From Marisediminitalea aggregata (GTDB taxonomy: Bacteria > Pseudomonadota > Gammaproteobacteria > Enterobacterales > Alteromonadaceae): a DNA stretch of 64,000 nt. Positions 27,449 through 35,403 of the stretch are shown here, one piece after another. Numbering within the stretch: position 1 is the first letter of the stretch; the number at the start of each line of letters is the position of its first letter. The notes beneath the pieces are model-generated. The model did not search any database, was not told the origin of the DNA, and worked only from the letters and a program-made list of their open reading frames with translations. The position numbers and the translations under genes are program-made. The stretch spans positions 372,001-436,000 of the forward strand of contig NZ_FQWD01000001.1 of NCBI RefSeq assembly GCF_900129565.1, in the 5' to 3' direction.

Positions 27449-27534
27449 TAGCCACCAAATTTAATTGTATGATAATATCAATAATACGCAAATGTAAAGG
27501 TAATATAAAATTAATATTAATGGTGTGGTGGCTA
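27449..27534. promoter_or_regulatory. Inverted repeat TAGCCACCA-N68-TGGTGGCTA in the araB/tal promoter region
   Basis: Perfect 9-bp arms at 27449-27457 and 27526-27534 bracket the operator-like motif at 27464. The arrangement could be paired sites for a second regulator acting on both divergent genes. No such regulator is seen in the window. Confidence 0.35.
27464..27476. promoter_or_regulatory. Candidate arabinose-regulon operator, site 6 (araBDA / tal)
   Basis: ATTGTATGATAAT, the best-conserved copy. Four of the six symmetric pairs around its central base match. It lies 48 bp upstream of araB and 155 bp upstream of tal. Confidence 0.55.
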
Positions 27535-27630
27535 GTTTTTCATCACTTAATGCAATAGCTGGCGCTCATGTTGCCAGTGGAAAGCTGTGATACCGCGCCA
27601 GTCTGTTTTAACCGTTGAATGGAAAATGCT

Positions 27631-28581
27631 ATGACGACCCAACTCGATCAATTAAAGGCCATGACGACTGTAGTGGCTGACACCGGTGACTTTGAAGCCA
27701 TCAAACGCTATCAGCCACAAGACGCAACAACGAATCCTTCACTGCTCTTAAAAGCAGTACAAATCGAAAAGTATCGCCCTTTAGCAGCTGAAGCGGTGCA
27801 ATGGGCTGCAGCCCAGGACAATGTGACAGATGTTGCCGGTGCAGCTGCAGACAAGCTGGCAGTGTCAATCGGTAGTAAATTAATGGAACAGGTACCAGGG
27901 TATGTATCTACTGAGGTGGATGCCCGTTTGTCTTTTGACACTATGGCGACTGTAGAAAAGGCCAATCACCTGCTGGCGCTGTACCGTGACCAGGGCATCG
28001 ATACCAGTCGCGTACTGATCAAAATCGCCGCGACCTGGGAAGGTATTCAGGCTGCGCGCATTCTTGAGTCTCAGGGCATCAAAACCAACGTTACGTTGGT
28101 ATTTTCATTTGCTCAGGCTCGCGCCAGTGCCGAAGCGGGAGCATTTCTGATTTCGCCATTCGTTGGCCGAATCCTGGACTGGTACAAAGCCAACCAGCCA
28201 GATGAGGACTTTACCGGTGCCAATGATCCGGGTGTGAAGTCGGTTAGCCGTATTTACGACTACTTCAAGACTCACGGTTACGACACTATCGTAATGGGCG
28301 CGAGCTTCCGCAACATCAGTGAAATTCAGGAACTGGCAGGTTGTGATCGCTTAACCATCAGTCCTGCACTGCTGGATGAACTGGCCAATACAGAAGGCAA
28401 GCTTGAACGTAAACTGAACCCGGTTGATTCGCCTAAGCCCGCCCCTGCTGCATTAACCGAGCAGGCGTTCCGCTGGGATATGAACGAAGAGCAAATGGCG
28501 AACGACAAACTGGCAGAAGGTATTCGCCAGTTCGCTAAAGACCAGGTAACCCTGGAAGCCATGCTGGCTGATTTGGCGTAA
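27631..28581 (+). CDS. tal: Transaldolase
   Basis: 316 residues from ATG 27631 ([21 protein letters not shown]), aligned with E. coli TalB; an in-frame ATG at 27619 is less likely. Schiff-base Lys131 ([11 protein letters not shown]), Asp17 and the signature [11 protein letters not shown] are present, with [23 protein letters not shown]. It transfers a dihydroxyacetone unit in the non-oxidative pentose phosphate pathway. Divergent from araB and sharing its control region, so probably induced with arabinose use. Confidence 0.96.
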   Translation: MTTQLDQLKAMTTVVADTGDFEAIKRYQPQDATTNPSLLLKAVQIEKYRPLAAEAVQWAAAQDNVTDVAGAAADKLAVSIGSKLMEQVPGYVSTEVDARLSFDTMATVEKANHLLALYRDQGIDTSRVLIKIAATWEGIQAARILESQGIKTNVTLVFSFAQARASAEAGAFLISPFVGRILDWYKANQPDEDFTGANDPGVKSVSRIYDYFKTHGYDTIVMGASFRNISEIQELAGCDRLTISPALLDELANTEGKLERKLNPVDSPKPAPAALTEQAFRWDMNEEQMANDKLAEGIRQFAKDQVTLEAMLADLA

Positions 28582-28603
28582 CGTCAGCGTTTAATAAATA
28601 AAC

Positions 28604-28637
28604 CCCCCGGTTGTTTTTCAACGTCCGGGGCTTTTTA
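28604..28637 (+). terminator. Terminator of the transaldolase gene
   Basis: CCCCGG-TTGTTTTTCAACGT-CCGGGG with inner TTG/CAA pairing, followed by CTTTTTAATT. Confidence 0.85.
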
Positions 28638-28715
28638 ATTACATCACTTTTTACCGCTATTTCACCTGATTGGCATTATGTATTAAGGTACATTGAAACT
28701 TAATTGTGCCAAACA

Positions 28716-29675
28716 ATGACCTTTACACCAAAAAAACGCTTTGTAGCCCAACGCATAGCAATAAATCTTAAACAATGTCTGCTAGCCGGATTGCTGTTCT
28801 CGCCTTTCAGTTATTCAACCACCTTGTCGGACGCGATTCTCACCAAGATTGATACACACTATATCGAACCGGGTTTAGCCAACGAGTTAAAATCTCACTT
28901 TCCAGACATATCAGATATACAGGACCAAGCTGCTGTTGCAGACATACTCACTGAGTATTTAACCCGCTTCGATAAACATTTTACCGTTGAATATCTGTCT
29001 CCTGAGACGCCCGCACATGTAGCCAAAGCGCCTAGTTGGTTCGAACGCCTGGAACAGGACGAGTATGGCTTTACTCACTATGACGTTATCGAGTCCAATA
29101 TTGGTTATGTCAACTTCTGGGGCTTTGCCCAGCTTACGAGAGAGTCCAGGTTAAAAGTACAAAACGTCATGAACACCTTCACACATGCCGAAGGGCTGAT
29201 TATTGACTTACGCCAAAATGGAGGCGGTAGTGGCGAAATGGTAAGTTGGCTGAGCAGCTACTTTTTAAATGGCCGTGTCCACATGAATTCATTTTACACC
29301 CGCACATCAAACAGCTGGCATCACTTCTATACCAGCGAAGATATAGACAACGATCATTTAGAAACCATACCGCTTTATATACTGACTAGTCACGAGACCT
29401 TCTCAGCAGCCGAGGAATTTGCTTACAATCTACAACAACTGAACCGCGCCACTATTGTTGGAGAAACCAGCAAAGGCGGCGCCAATCCCTGGAGGTGGTT
29501 TACTATTCCGGGATACGATTACAGGATTGGGATCCCCACCAGAAAAGCGATAAACCCGATAACCCATTCCAACTGGGAAGGTGTAGGCGTTGCACCCGAC
29601 ATTCAGGTTAGTGAAGATGTTGCGCTGGAGACGGCAATTTCACTTCTTCGTGAGAAGCTGGCTGGCAATAAATAA
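28716..29675 (+). CDS. S41 family peptidase (C-terminal-processing protease-like), exported
   Basis: 319 residues from ATG 28716; a TTG four codons upstream is possible. N-terminal hydrophobic signal (CLLAGLLFSPFSYS). A helical lid region about 40-100 is followed by a TSPc domain: YVNFWGFA, LIIDLRQNGGGSGEM, LTSHETFSAAEEFAYNL with the candidate nucleophile Ser, and VGETSKGGANPW. No PDZ domain is seen. It resembles the IRBP-like S41 branch rather than CtpA/Prc. Periplasmic target unknown. Convergent with tkt. Confidence 0.82.
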   Translation: MTFTPKKRFVAQRIAINLKQCLLAGLLFSPFSYSTTLSDAILTKIDTHYIEPGLANELKSHFPDISDIQDQAAVADILTEYLTRFDKHFTVEYLSPETPAHVAKAPSWFERLEQDEYGFTHYDVIESNIGYVNFWGFAQLTRESRLKVQNVMNTFTHAEGLIIDLRQNGGGSGEMVSWLSSYFLNGRVHMNSFYTRTSNSWHHFYTSEDIDNDHLETIPLYILTSHETFSAAEEFAYNLQQLNRATIVGETSKGGANPWRWFTIPGYDYRIGIPTRKAINPITHSNWEGVGVAPDIQVSEDVALETAISLLREKLAGNK

Positions 29676-29682
29676 CATCCAT

Positions 29683-29711
29683 AAAAAAAAGCCTGCATCA
29701 CGCAGGCTTTT
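29683..29711. terminator. Bidirectional terminator between the S41 peptidase and tkt
   Basis: AAGCCTGC-ATCAC-GCAGGCTT, with an A8 tract on the left (U tract for tkt) and TTTT on the right. Confidence 0.88.
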
Positions 29712-29728
29712 CAATATTACTAGTTATT

Positions 29729-31723
29729 TTACGCAAGCAACGCCTTGGCTTTTGCTACTACGTTGTCAACGGTAAAGCCGAAGTGTTTCAGCAATTCACC
29801 ACCTGGTGCAGACTCACCAAAGGTTTGCATGCCAACGACATCACCGTCCAGGCCGACGTATTTGTACCAGAAGTCGGTATGCGCGGCTTCAACAGCCAGT
29901 TTAACCGTACCCGCAGGCAATACGCTTAGCTTATACTCTGCTGACTGCGCATCAAATTGCTCAGTACTTGGCATGGAGACAACTCGTGCACCCACACCTT
30001 GCTCACCCAGTGCCGTTGCGGCATCGACGGCCAGTGACACTTCAGAACCCGTTGCAATCAACACAATGTCAGCTTTGCCTGCGCAGTCTTTTAATACATA
30101 ACCGCCTTTTGCAACGTCAGCCAGTTGGCTTTCGCTACGTGCCTGCGTCTTGGTACCCTGACGGGTAAAGACTAACGCGCTTGGGCCATCCTGCTTGACT
30201 AGAGCCTGGCGCCAGGCTTCTGCGGCTTCGACCGTGTCACACGGACGCCAGGTAGTCAGGTTCGGCGTTAAGCGTAAGTTAGCCAGTTGTTCGATAGGCT
30301 GGTGCGTTGGGCCGTCTTCCCCCTGACCGATGGAGTCGTGGGTGTACACAAAGATAGACTTTGCTTTCATTAACGCCGCCATACGTACCGCGTTGCGCGC
30401 GTATTCCATAAACATCAGGAAGGTCGCGCCGAATGGGATAAACCCACCGTGCAATGCAATGCCGTTCATGATAGCACTCATGCCGAATTCACGCACACCA
30501 TAGAATATGTAGTTACCGGCTGCATCGTCCTGAAGACCTTTGGCTTGTGGCCACAGTGTTAAGTTTGAGCCAGCCAGATCCGCAGAGCCACCAATGATTT
30601 CTGGCAATTGATTAGCAAAGAATCCAATCGCATTTTGCGACGCTTTACGAGTGGCCATATCCTGCATATCTGCCTGACACTGGCGCACAAAAGCGTCTGC
30701 TTTCTCGTTAAAGTCCGCAGGTAGTGCCTGTTCAATAACACGGCGCTTGAAAGATTTGGCTAAATCAGGATAAGCAGCGGCGTATTCCTCAAACAGCTTG
30801 TTCCATTGCGCTTCCGCTTCAGCACCTTTCTCGTTTGCATCCCACTGAGCGTACACGTCTTCTGGTACTTCAAATGGCGCATATGGCCAATCCAGTTGCT
30901 TGCGTACTTCCGCCACTTCATCATCCCCTAAAGGCGAACCGTGACAGTCATGGCTACCTGATTTATTCGGTGAACCAAAACCAATCAGGGTTTTACAGCA
31001 AATCAGTGTGGGTTTATCCGTTACCGACTGCGCCACCTCAATCGCCGCTTTCAATGCAGCTTCGTCATGACCATCGATATCTTTGATGACGTGCCAGCCG
31101 TAGGCTTCAAAGCGCGCTGGCGTGTTGTCGGTAAACCAGCCTTCAACGTGGCCATCAATAGAAATACCGTTGTCATCCCAGAAAGCAACCAACTTACCCA
31201 GGCCCAACGTACCAGCCAGTGAACAGGCTTCGTGGGAGATACCTTCCATCAGGCAGCCATCGCCCAAGAAGCAATATGTGTAGTGGTCAACAAGCGGGAA
31301 ACCTTCACGGTTAAACTGCCCTGCCAGGGTTTTCTCAGCAATTGCCATACCCACGGCATTGGCAATACCCGCTCCTAACGGACCCGTTGTGGTTTCAACG
31401 CCTTCGGTGTAGCCATATTCAGGGTGGCCCGGCGTTTTTGAGTGCAACTGACGGAATTGCTTAAGTTCTTCTACAGGCAAGTCGTAACCACTTAAATGTA
31501 GCAGCGCATACTGCAACATGGAAGCATGCCCATTCGATAAGACAAAACGGTCGCGGTTTGCCCATTTCGGGTTGCCCGGGTTGTGCTGATAAAACTGTTG
31601 CCATAAGACAGTGGCAATGTCAGCCATTCCCATTGGCGCGCCAGGGTGGCCGGATTTTGCTTTTTGAATTGCATCTACTGCCAACATGCGGATGGCATTG
31701 GCAGAGCGTTGAATTGTAGACAT
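29729..31723 (-). CDS. tkt: Transketolase
   Basis: 664 residues (E. coli TktA 663). Thiamine-diphosphate motif [20 protein letters not shown]…DDN near 155-188, central signature [16 protein letters not shown] near 470, and the C-terminal domain with [15 protein letters not shown]. It moves two-carbon units between ketoses and aldoses in the pentose phosphate pathway. An operator-like motif lies 23 bp upstream of its start, linking it to the arabinose genes. Confidence 0.97.
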   Translation of the reverse strand: MSTIQRSANAIRMLAVDAIQKAKSGHPGAPMGMADIATVLWQQFYQHNPGNPKWANRDRFVLSNGHASMLQYALLHLSGYDLPVEELKQFRQLHSKTPGHPEYGYTEGVETTTGPLGAGIANAVGMAIAEKTLAGQFNREGFPLVDHYTYCFLGDGCLMEGISHEACSLAGTLGLGKLVAFWDDNGISIDGHVEGWFTDNTPARFEAYGWHVIKDIDGHDEAALKAAIEVAQSVTDKPTLICCKTLIGFGSPNKSGSHDCHGSPLGDDEVAEVRKQLDWPYAPFEVPEDVYAQWDANEKGAEAEAQWNKLFEEYAAAYPDLAKSFKRRVIEQALPADFNEKADAFVRQCQADMQDMATRKASQNAIGFFANQLPEIIGGSADLAGSNLTLWPQAKGLQDDAAGNYIFYGVREFGMSAIMNGIALHGGFIPFGATFLMFMEYARNAVRMAALMKAKSIFVYTHDSIGQGEDGPTHQPIEQLANLRLTPNLTTWRPCDTVEAAEAWRQALVKQDGPSALVFTRQGTKTQARSESQLADVAKGGYVLKDCAGKADIVLIATGSEVSLAVDAATALGEQGVGARVVSMPSTEQFDAQSAEYKLSVLPAGTVKLAVEAAHTDFWYKYVGLDGDVVGMQTFGESAPGGELLKHFGFTVDNVVAKAKALLA

Positions 31724-31745
31724 GCGTCACTCACCTTTAATTACT

Positions 31746-31758
31746 ATTATAGTACAAA
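31746..31758. promoter_or_regulatory. Candidate arabinose-regulon operator, site 7 (tkt)
   Basis: Minus strand TTTGTACTATAAT. It overlaps a perfect 13-bp palindrome TACTATTATAGTA (31742-31754). It ends 23 bp before the tkt start codon, a spacing similar to site 3. Confidence 0.45.
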
Positions 31759-31927
31759 TAATAATGTGAACTGTGTGTTAAACACAACCGCTAAGTGACA
31801 AAACCCGGTAAATTACTACCAATTATGCATATTTCCGTAAATGGCTACTTTCACCCGCTGTGCTAATTCGCTATGTTAGTCAAACCGTTAGCCGATATTA
31901 CTTTTAATTTTCAGCGGAGACCGAAGC

Positions 31928-32335
31928 ATGAGTGAAAGAATTCAAAGCATTAATGCCGTAGGGATACTGGTCACTGACTACGATGAAGCCATTGCATTCT
32001 TCACTGAAAAGCTGAATTTCGACTTACTGGCTAATGAGGCCCATGACAATGGCATCCGATGGGTATTATTACATCCACCTGGTTTATCCAATACCGGCAT
32101 CATGGTAAATCTGGCGCAATCCAAACTGGACGAAATGGTAGTGGGTAAACAGGCAGGCGATCAGGTTTTGTTCGTACTGCAAACCAATGATTTCTGGCGG
32201 GATTACAAAAGCATGCAAAGCAAAGGTGTGAACTTCATAGAAACCCCGCGCGATGAGGATTATGGCACCGTTGCTATTTTCGAAGACCTGTATGGCAACA
32301 AGTGGGATTTACTGCAGGTAAAAGACGAGGAATAG
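31928..32335 (+). CDS. VOC-superfamily (glyoxalase/bleomycin-resistance fold) protein
   Basis: 135 residues. The two betaalphabetabetabeta modules of the VOC fold are recognisable: SINAVGILVTDYDEAIAFFTEKLNFDL in the first and VLFVLQTNDFWRDYKSMQSKGVNF…AIFEDLYGNKWDLLQ in the second. A metal-binding Glu (FEDLYGNKWDL) is present. Such proteins include glyoxalases, dioxygenases and resistance proteins; the sequence does not say which. GGAGA precedes the ATG. Stands alone, divergent from tkt. Confidence 0.8.
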   Translation: MSERIQSINAVGILVTDYDEAIAFFTEKLNFDLLANEAHDNGIRWVLLHPPGLSNTGIMVNLAQSKLDEMVVGKQAGDQVLFVLQTNDFWRDYKSMQSKGVNFIETPRDEDYGTVAIFEDLYGNKWDLLQVKDEE

Positions 32336-32473
32336 GCGGTTCGCGCCGTTGGTCACACCTTCCACTTTCAAACGCTTATTTCGTACAGTAGAGATTGTTT
32401 AAAGTAATCAATATCGTATATGCTTCAACTGCCTGCCCTGTTCCAGGGTTAAGAAAACAAGAGGATGTTGAGC

Positions 32474-33409
32474 ATGGAAGTATTACTCGATTACATTGTT
32501 ACTCCCCAGTTATTCGTACTGGTTTTGGTGGTGATATTACTGAAAATCTCCATCAAGTTCGTACCACAAAACCGCGCCTACGTGATTGAACGATTCGGTA
32601 AATACCAATCAACCAAAGAAGCGGGTTTAAACTTTATCTTTCCGTTTATCGACCGAGTAGCCGCCGATCGCTCATTGAAAGAACAGGCCGTAGACGTGCC
32701 TGAGCAGAGCGCCATTACCAAAGACAACATTTCGCTGCATGTAGACGGCGTACTGTATTTTCGCGTACTTGATCCGTACAAGGCCACTTATGGCGTAGAC
32801 GACTATGTATTTGCTGTTACTCAATTGGCGCAAACCACCATGCGTTCAGAGCTGGGTAAAATGGAGCTGGATAAAACCTTTGAAGAGCGCGACCAGTTAA
32901 ATACCAACATAGTGACCTCAATTAATGAAGCCAGCGGCCCCTGGGGTATTCAGGTACTTCGCTATGAAATTAAGGACATTGTGCCGCCCAATTCTGTAAT
33001 GGAAGCCATGGAAGCCCAGATGAAAGCAGAGCGGGTAAAGCGGGCGCAAATTTTGGAATCAGAGGGTGATCGTCAGGCAGCCATTAACCGCGCAGAAGGT
33101 GCCAAACAGTCTGTAGTACTGGCCGCCGAAGCCGACAAGGCGGAGCAGGTATTAAAAGCCGAAGGTGAAGCCCAGGCCATTCTTGCCGTTGCTGAGGCAC
33201 AAGCAGAAGCACTGCGCAAAGTCGGTGAAGCCGCCGATACCGAAGAAGGTCAAAAAGCCATTCAGCTGGATTTGGCCACTAAAGCCATTGAAGCTAAACA
33301 AGCAATTGCCCGGGAATCGTCTATTGTGTTGTTACCCGATGGTTCAACCGAAGCGGCCAGCTTAGTCACACAAGCCATGGCTATCATCAATAAAATGAAC
33401 AAAGAGTAA
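32474..33409 (+). CDS. qmcA: SPFH-domain membrane protein (QmcA/paraslipin-like)
   Basis: 311 residues; start at 32474 chosen because GAGG abuts the alternative ATG at 32465 with no spacing. One N-terminal membrane segment (LFVLVLVVILL, about 12-28) and then an SPFH/Band-7 domain (FVPQNRAYVIERFGKYQ…GLNFIFPFIDRVA) and a long Ala/Glu-rich coiled coil (about 180-285). Stomatin-like proteins form oligomeric membrane scaffolds. The gene pairs with nfeD five bases downstream, as in E. coli qmcA-ybbJ. Confidence 0.9.
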   Translation: MEVLLDYIVTPQLFVLVLVVILLKISIKFVPQNRAYVIERFGKYQSTKEAGLNFIFPFIDRVAADRSLKEQAVDVPEQSAITKDNISLHVDGVLYFRVLDPYKATYGVDDYVFAVTQLAQTTMRSELGKMELDKTFEERDQLNTNIVTSINEASGPWGIQVLRYEIKDIVPPNSVMEAMEAQMKAERVKRAQILESEGDRQAAINRAEGAKQSVVLAAEADKAEQVLKAEGEAQAILAVAEAQAEALRKVGEAADTEEGQKAIQLDLATKAIEAKQAIARESSIVLLPDGSTEAASLVTQAMAIINKMNKE

Positions 33410-33414
33410 CGGGT

Positions 33415-33876
33415 ATGGACTGGTTATCAGACAACCTGGCATCCACACTGGCAGTAATAGGGTTATTGCTGCTGGCTATCGAGATTGCCGTATTGGGCTT
33501 CGCTACGTTTGTACTGCTGTTTGTGGGCATTGCTGCACTGATTACATCAGGGCTGTTTTATCTGGATATTGTGCCAGCGACATACCTGAATGCCATGATC
33601 AGTGTGGGAGTGATTACAGCGCTGTCTGCTGCAGTGTTATACCGCCCACTACAACAAATGCAAAAGCAGGTAGAAAAGAAACCGGTTACCAGCGACTTCA
33701 ACGGTGTTCGGTTTGTTATTACAGAAGCCATCGGCCCGGCGTCGACAACCACCCATGCTTATTCAGGTATTCAATGGACGGTAAAAAGCACGCAACCCAT
33801 TGATGCCGGCACCGAAGTAGAAGTGGTTAATGTAGAAGTAGGCGTCTTTTACGTTGTGCCGGCTTCGAACGCCTGA
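33415..33876 (+). CDS. NfeD-family membrane protein
   Basis: 153 residues with two or three membrane segments (TLAVIGLLLLAIEIAVLGF, VLLFVGIAALI, AMISVGVITALSAAV) followed by a C-terminal OB-fold domain (GVRFVITEAI…IQWTVKSTQPIDAGTEVEVVNVEVGVFYVV). NfeD proteins act with SPFH partners, here the gene directly upstream. E. coli counterpart is YbbJ. Confidence 0.88.
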   Translation: MDWLSDNLASTLAVIGLLLLAIEIAVLGFATFVLLFVGIAALITSGLFYLDIVPATYLNAMISVGVITALSAAVLYRPLQQMQKQVEKKPVTSDFNGVRFVITEAIGPASTTTHAYSGIQWTVKSTQPIDAGTEVEVVNVEVGVFYVVPASNA

Positions 33877-33883
33877 CACTACA

Positions 33884-35227
33884 TTAGCCCCATTGTTTAA
33901 TAAGGGCGCGGGCCTCAAGTTCTTTAAAGTCACCATCGACTTTTAAGAAAAGCAGGCCCTGTTGCGCATCGACTGCGCATTCAATAACACCCGCCTGTTC
34001 TTCCAACGAATGCACCTGATCAGAAGTAGGTTGAATGGCTTTATCCAGCGATAATGTAACGCGTTTGAACTTATCGGTTGTGCGTAGTCCCATCATAATG
34101 CCCCCCCACAAAACAGCCACGATGATACCGCTGATGTAGGCGCCCTGAGAACCAAACGCTATGGCAAGAGAACCCGATACAACACCACCCAGAAAAGCAC
34201 CAAAGAACTGGAAGCTGGCATAAATACCCATTGCAGTGCCCTTCTGACCCGCAGGAGCTATGCTGGACACTAACGCAGGCAAATTTGCCTCTAAATAGTT
34301 AAAACCGGTAAAAAACACCACCATGGCTGTAACCACTAGCCACCAGTTAAGCATTCCACTTCCCAGCATAGCAAACGCGATAAGCAGCATTACAATGGCA
34401 GACATTAGCATGCTTTTTGGCGCCTTGCCGCGACTACTGCGCATCATACCCGCCAGCAGTACCACAGACACCAACAATACGGGTAAATACAACGACCAGT
34501 GGCTATCCAGTGCCATACCCAGCGAAACCAGCGACAGCGGAATCTGTACAAACAACAGGGTGATCATCATATGCAGCAGCATCACGCTGACATTCAGCCG
34601 CCATAGCTGTGACGAGGTAAACATGGCCCAGACCTGATCGCCACGCGGGAGGGTTTCAGCGCTTACCCGCTGCGGGCTGTTTGGTACGGCCCATTTCACT
34701 AAAGGCAGGCAGGCCAAAGCCAGAACGCCGGTTACCCAGAAGATGCCAGCAATACCCCAACTGTCGGCAATGACAGGGCCGATTAATACAGCTATGTAGA
34801 AAGAAAATCCGATAGCAATGCCGATGATCGCCATGACTTTGGCGCGCTGTTGTTCGCGAGCCACATCCGTCGCCAGCGCCATGATAGCCCCGGCAATCGC
34901 GCCTGCGCCTTGAAGCACGCGCCCGGCAATCATCCAGGCCATGGTGTCGGCCATCGCAGCAACAATACTGCCAAGGGCAAATACCGTAAGACCGAGCAAT
35001 ATTACAGGCTTGCGTCCCCAGCGATCAGACATCATCCCCATGGGAATTTGCAACGCGGCCTGAGTAAGTCCGTACCCACCAATGGCAATGCCTACCATCA
35101 TGGGGGAATAATCAGGGAACTGCGTTGCGGCAACGGCCAGCACAGGCATGACCATAAACAACCCTAACATACGCAATACGTAAACCAGCGCTAGTGTACA
35201 AGCGGCCCGGACTTCTAAGGCATTCAA
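33884..35227 (-). CDS. yajR: MFS transporter, YajR-like
   Basis: 447 residues, 12 membrane segments. The motif-A loop reads MGMMSDRWGRKP, and LRMLGLFMVMPVLAV and GYGLTQAALQIP match E. coli YajR closely. A soluble tail of about 70 residues (after TTDKFKRV) corresponds to the YAM domain of YajR, ending GLLFLKVDGDFKELEARALIKQWG. Substrate is not established for the family; a proton-driven drug or metabolite efflux role is usual for this MFS branch. Convergent with nfeD, divergent from uvrA. Confidence 0.85.
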   Translation of the reverse strand: MNALEVRAACTLALVYVLRMLGLFMVMPVLAVAATQFPDYSPMMVGIAIGGYGLTQAALQIPMGMMSDRWGRKPVILLGLTVFALGSIVAAMADTMAWMIAGRVLQGAGAIAGAIMALATDVAREQQRAKVMAIIGIAIGFSFYIAVLIGPVIADSWGIAGIFWVTGVLALACLPLVKWAVPNSPQRVSAETLPRGDQVWAMFTSSQLWRLNVSVMLLHMMITLLFVQIPLSLVSLGMALDSHWSLYLPVLLVSVVLLAGMMRSSRGKAPKSMLMSAIVMLLIAFAMLGSGMLNWWLVVTAMVVFFTGFNYLEANLPALVSSIAPAGQKGTAMGIYASFQFFGAFLGGVVSGSLAIAFGSQGAYISGIIVAVLWGGIMMGLRTTDKFKRVTLSLDKAIQPTSDQVHSLEEQAGVIECAVDAQQGLLFLKVDGDFKELEARALIKQWG

Positions 35228-35403
35228 GGCAGTAGATTCTCTGTTGCTCGATTAAAAGGGGCGCGCAGTGTAGCACATTTTGCTGCAGTGTACCTACCAC
35301 CCGGCCTTTGTATACACAGACTGATCTGATTTCGGCAAAGTGGCATATTCAAGAGGTCGCCGACTATGGCATACTGTTTCTTTTGTCTCGCAATCAGGTT
35401 CGA

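Noticed and set aside
35228..35403. Possible LexA box before uvrA near TTTGTATACACAG
   Set aside because: The right half ACAG fits but no CTGT lies at the needed 8-base spacing; too many mismatches.
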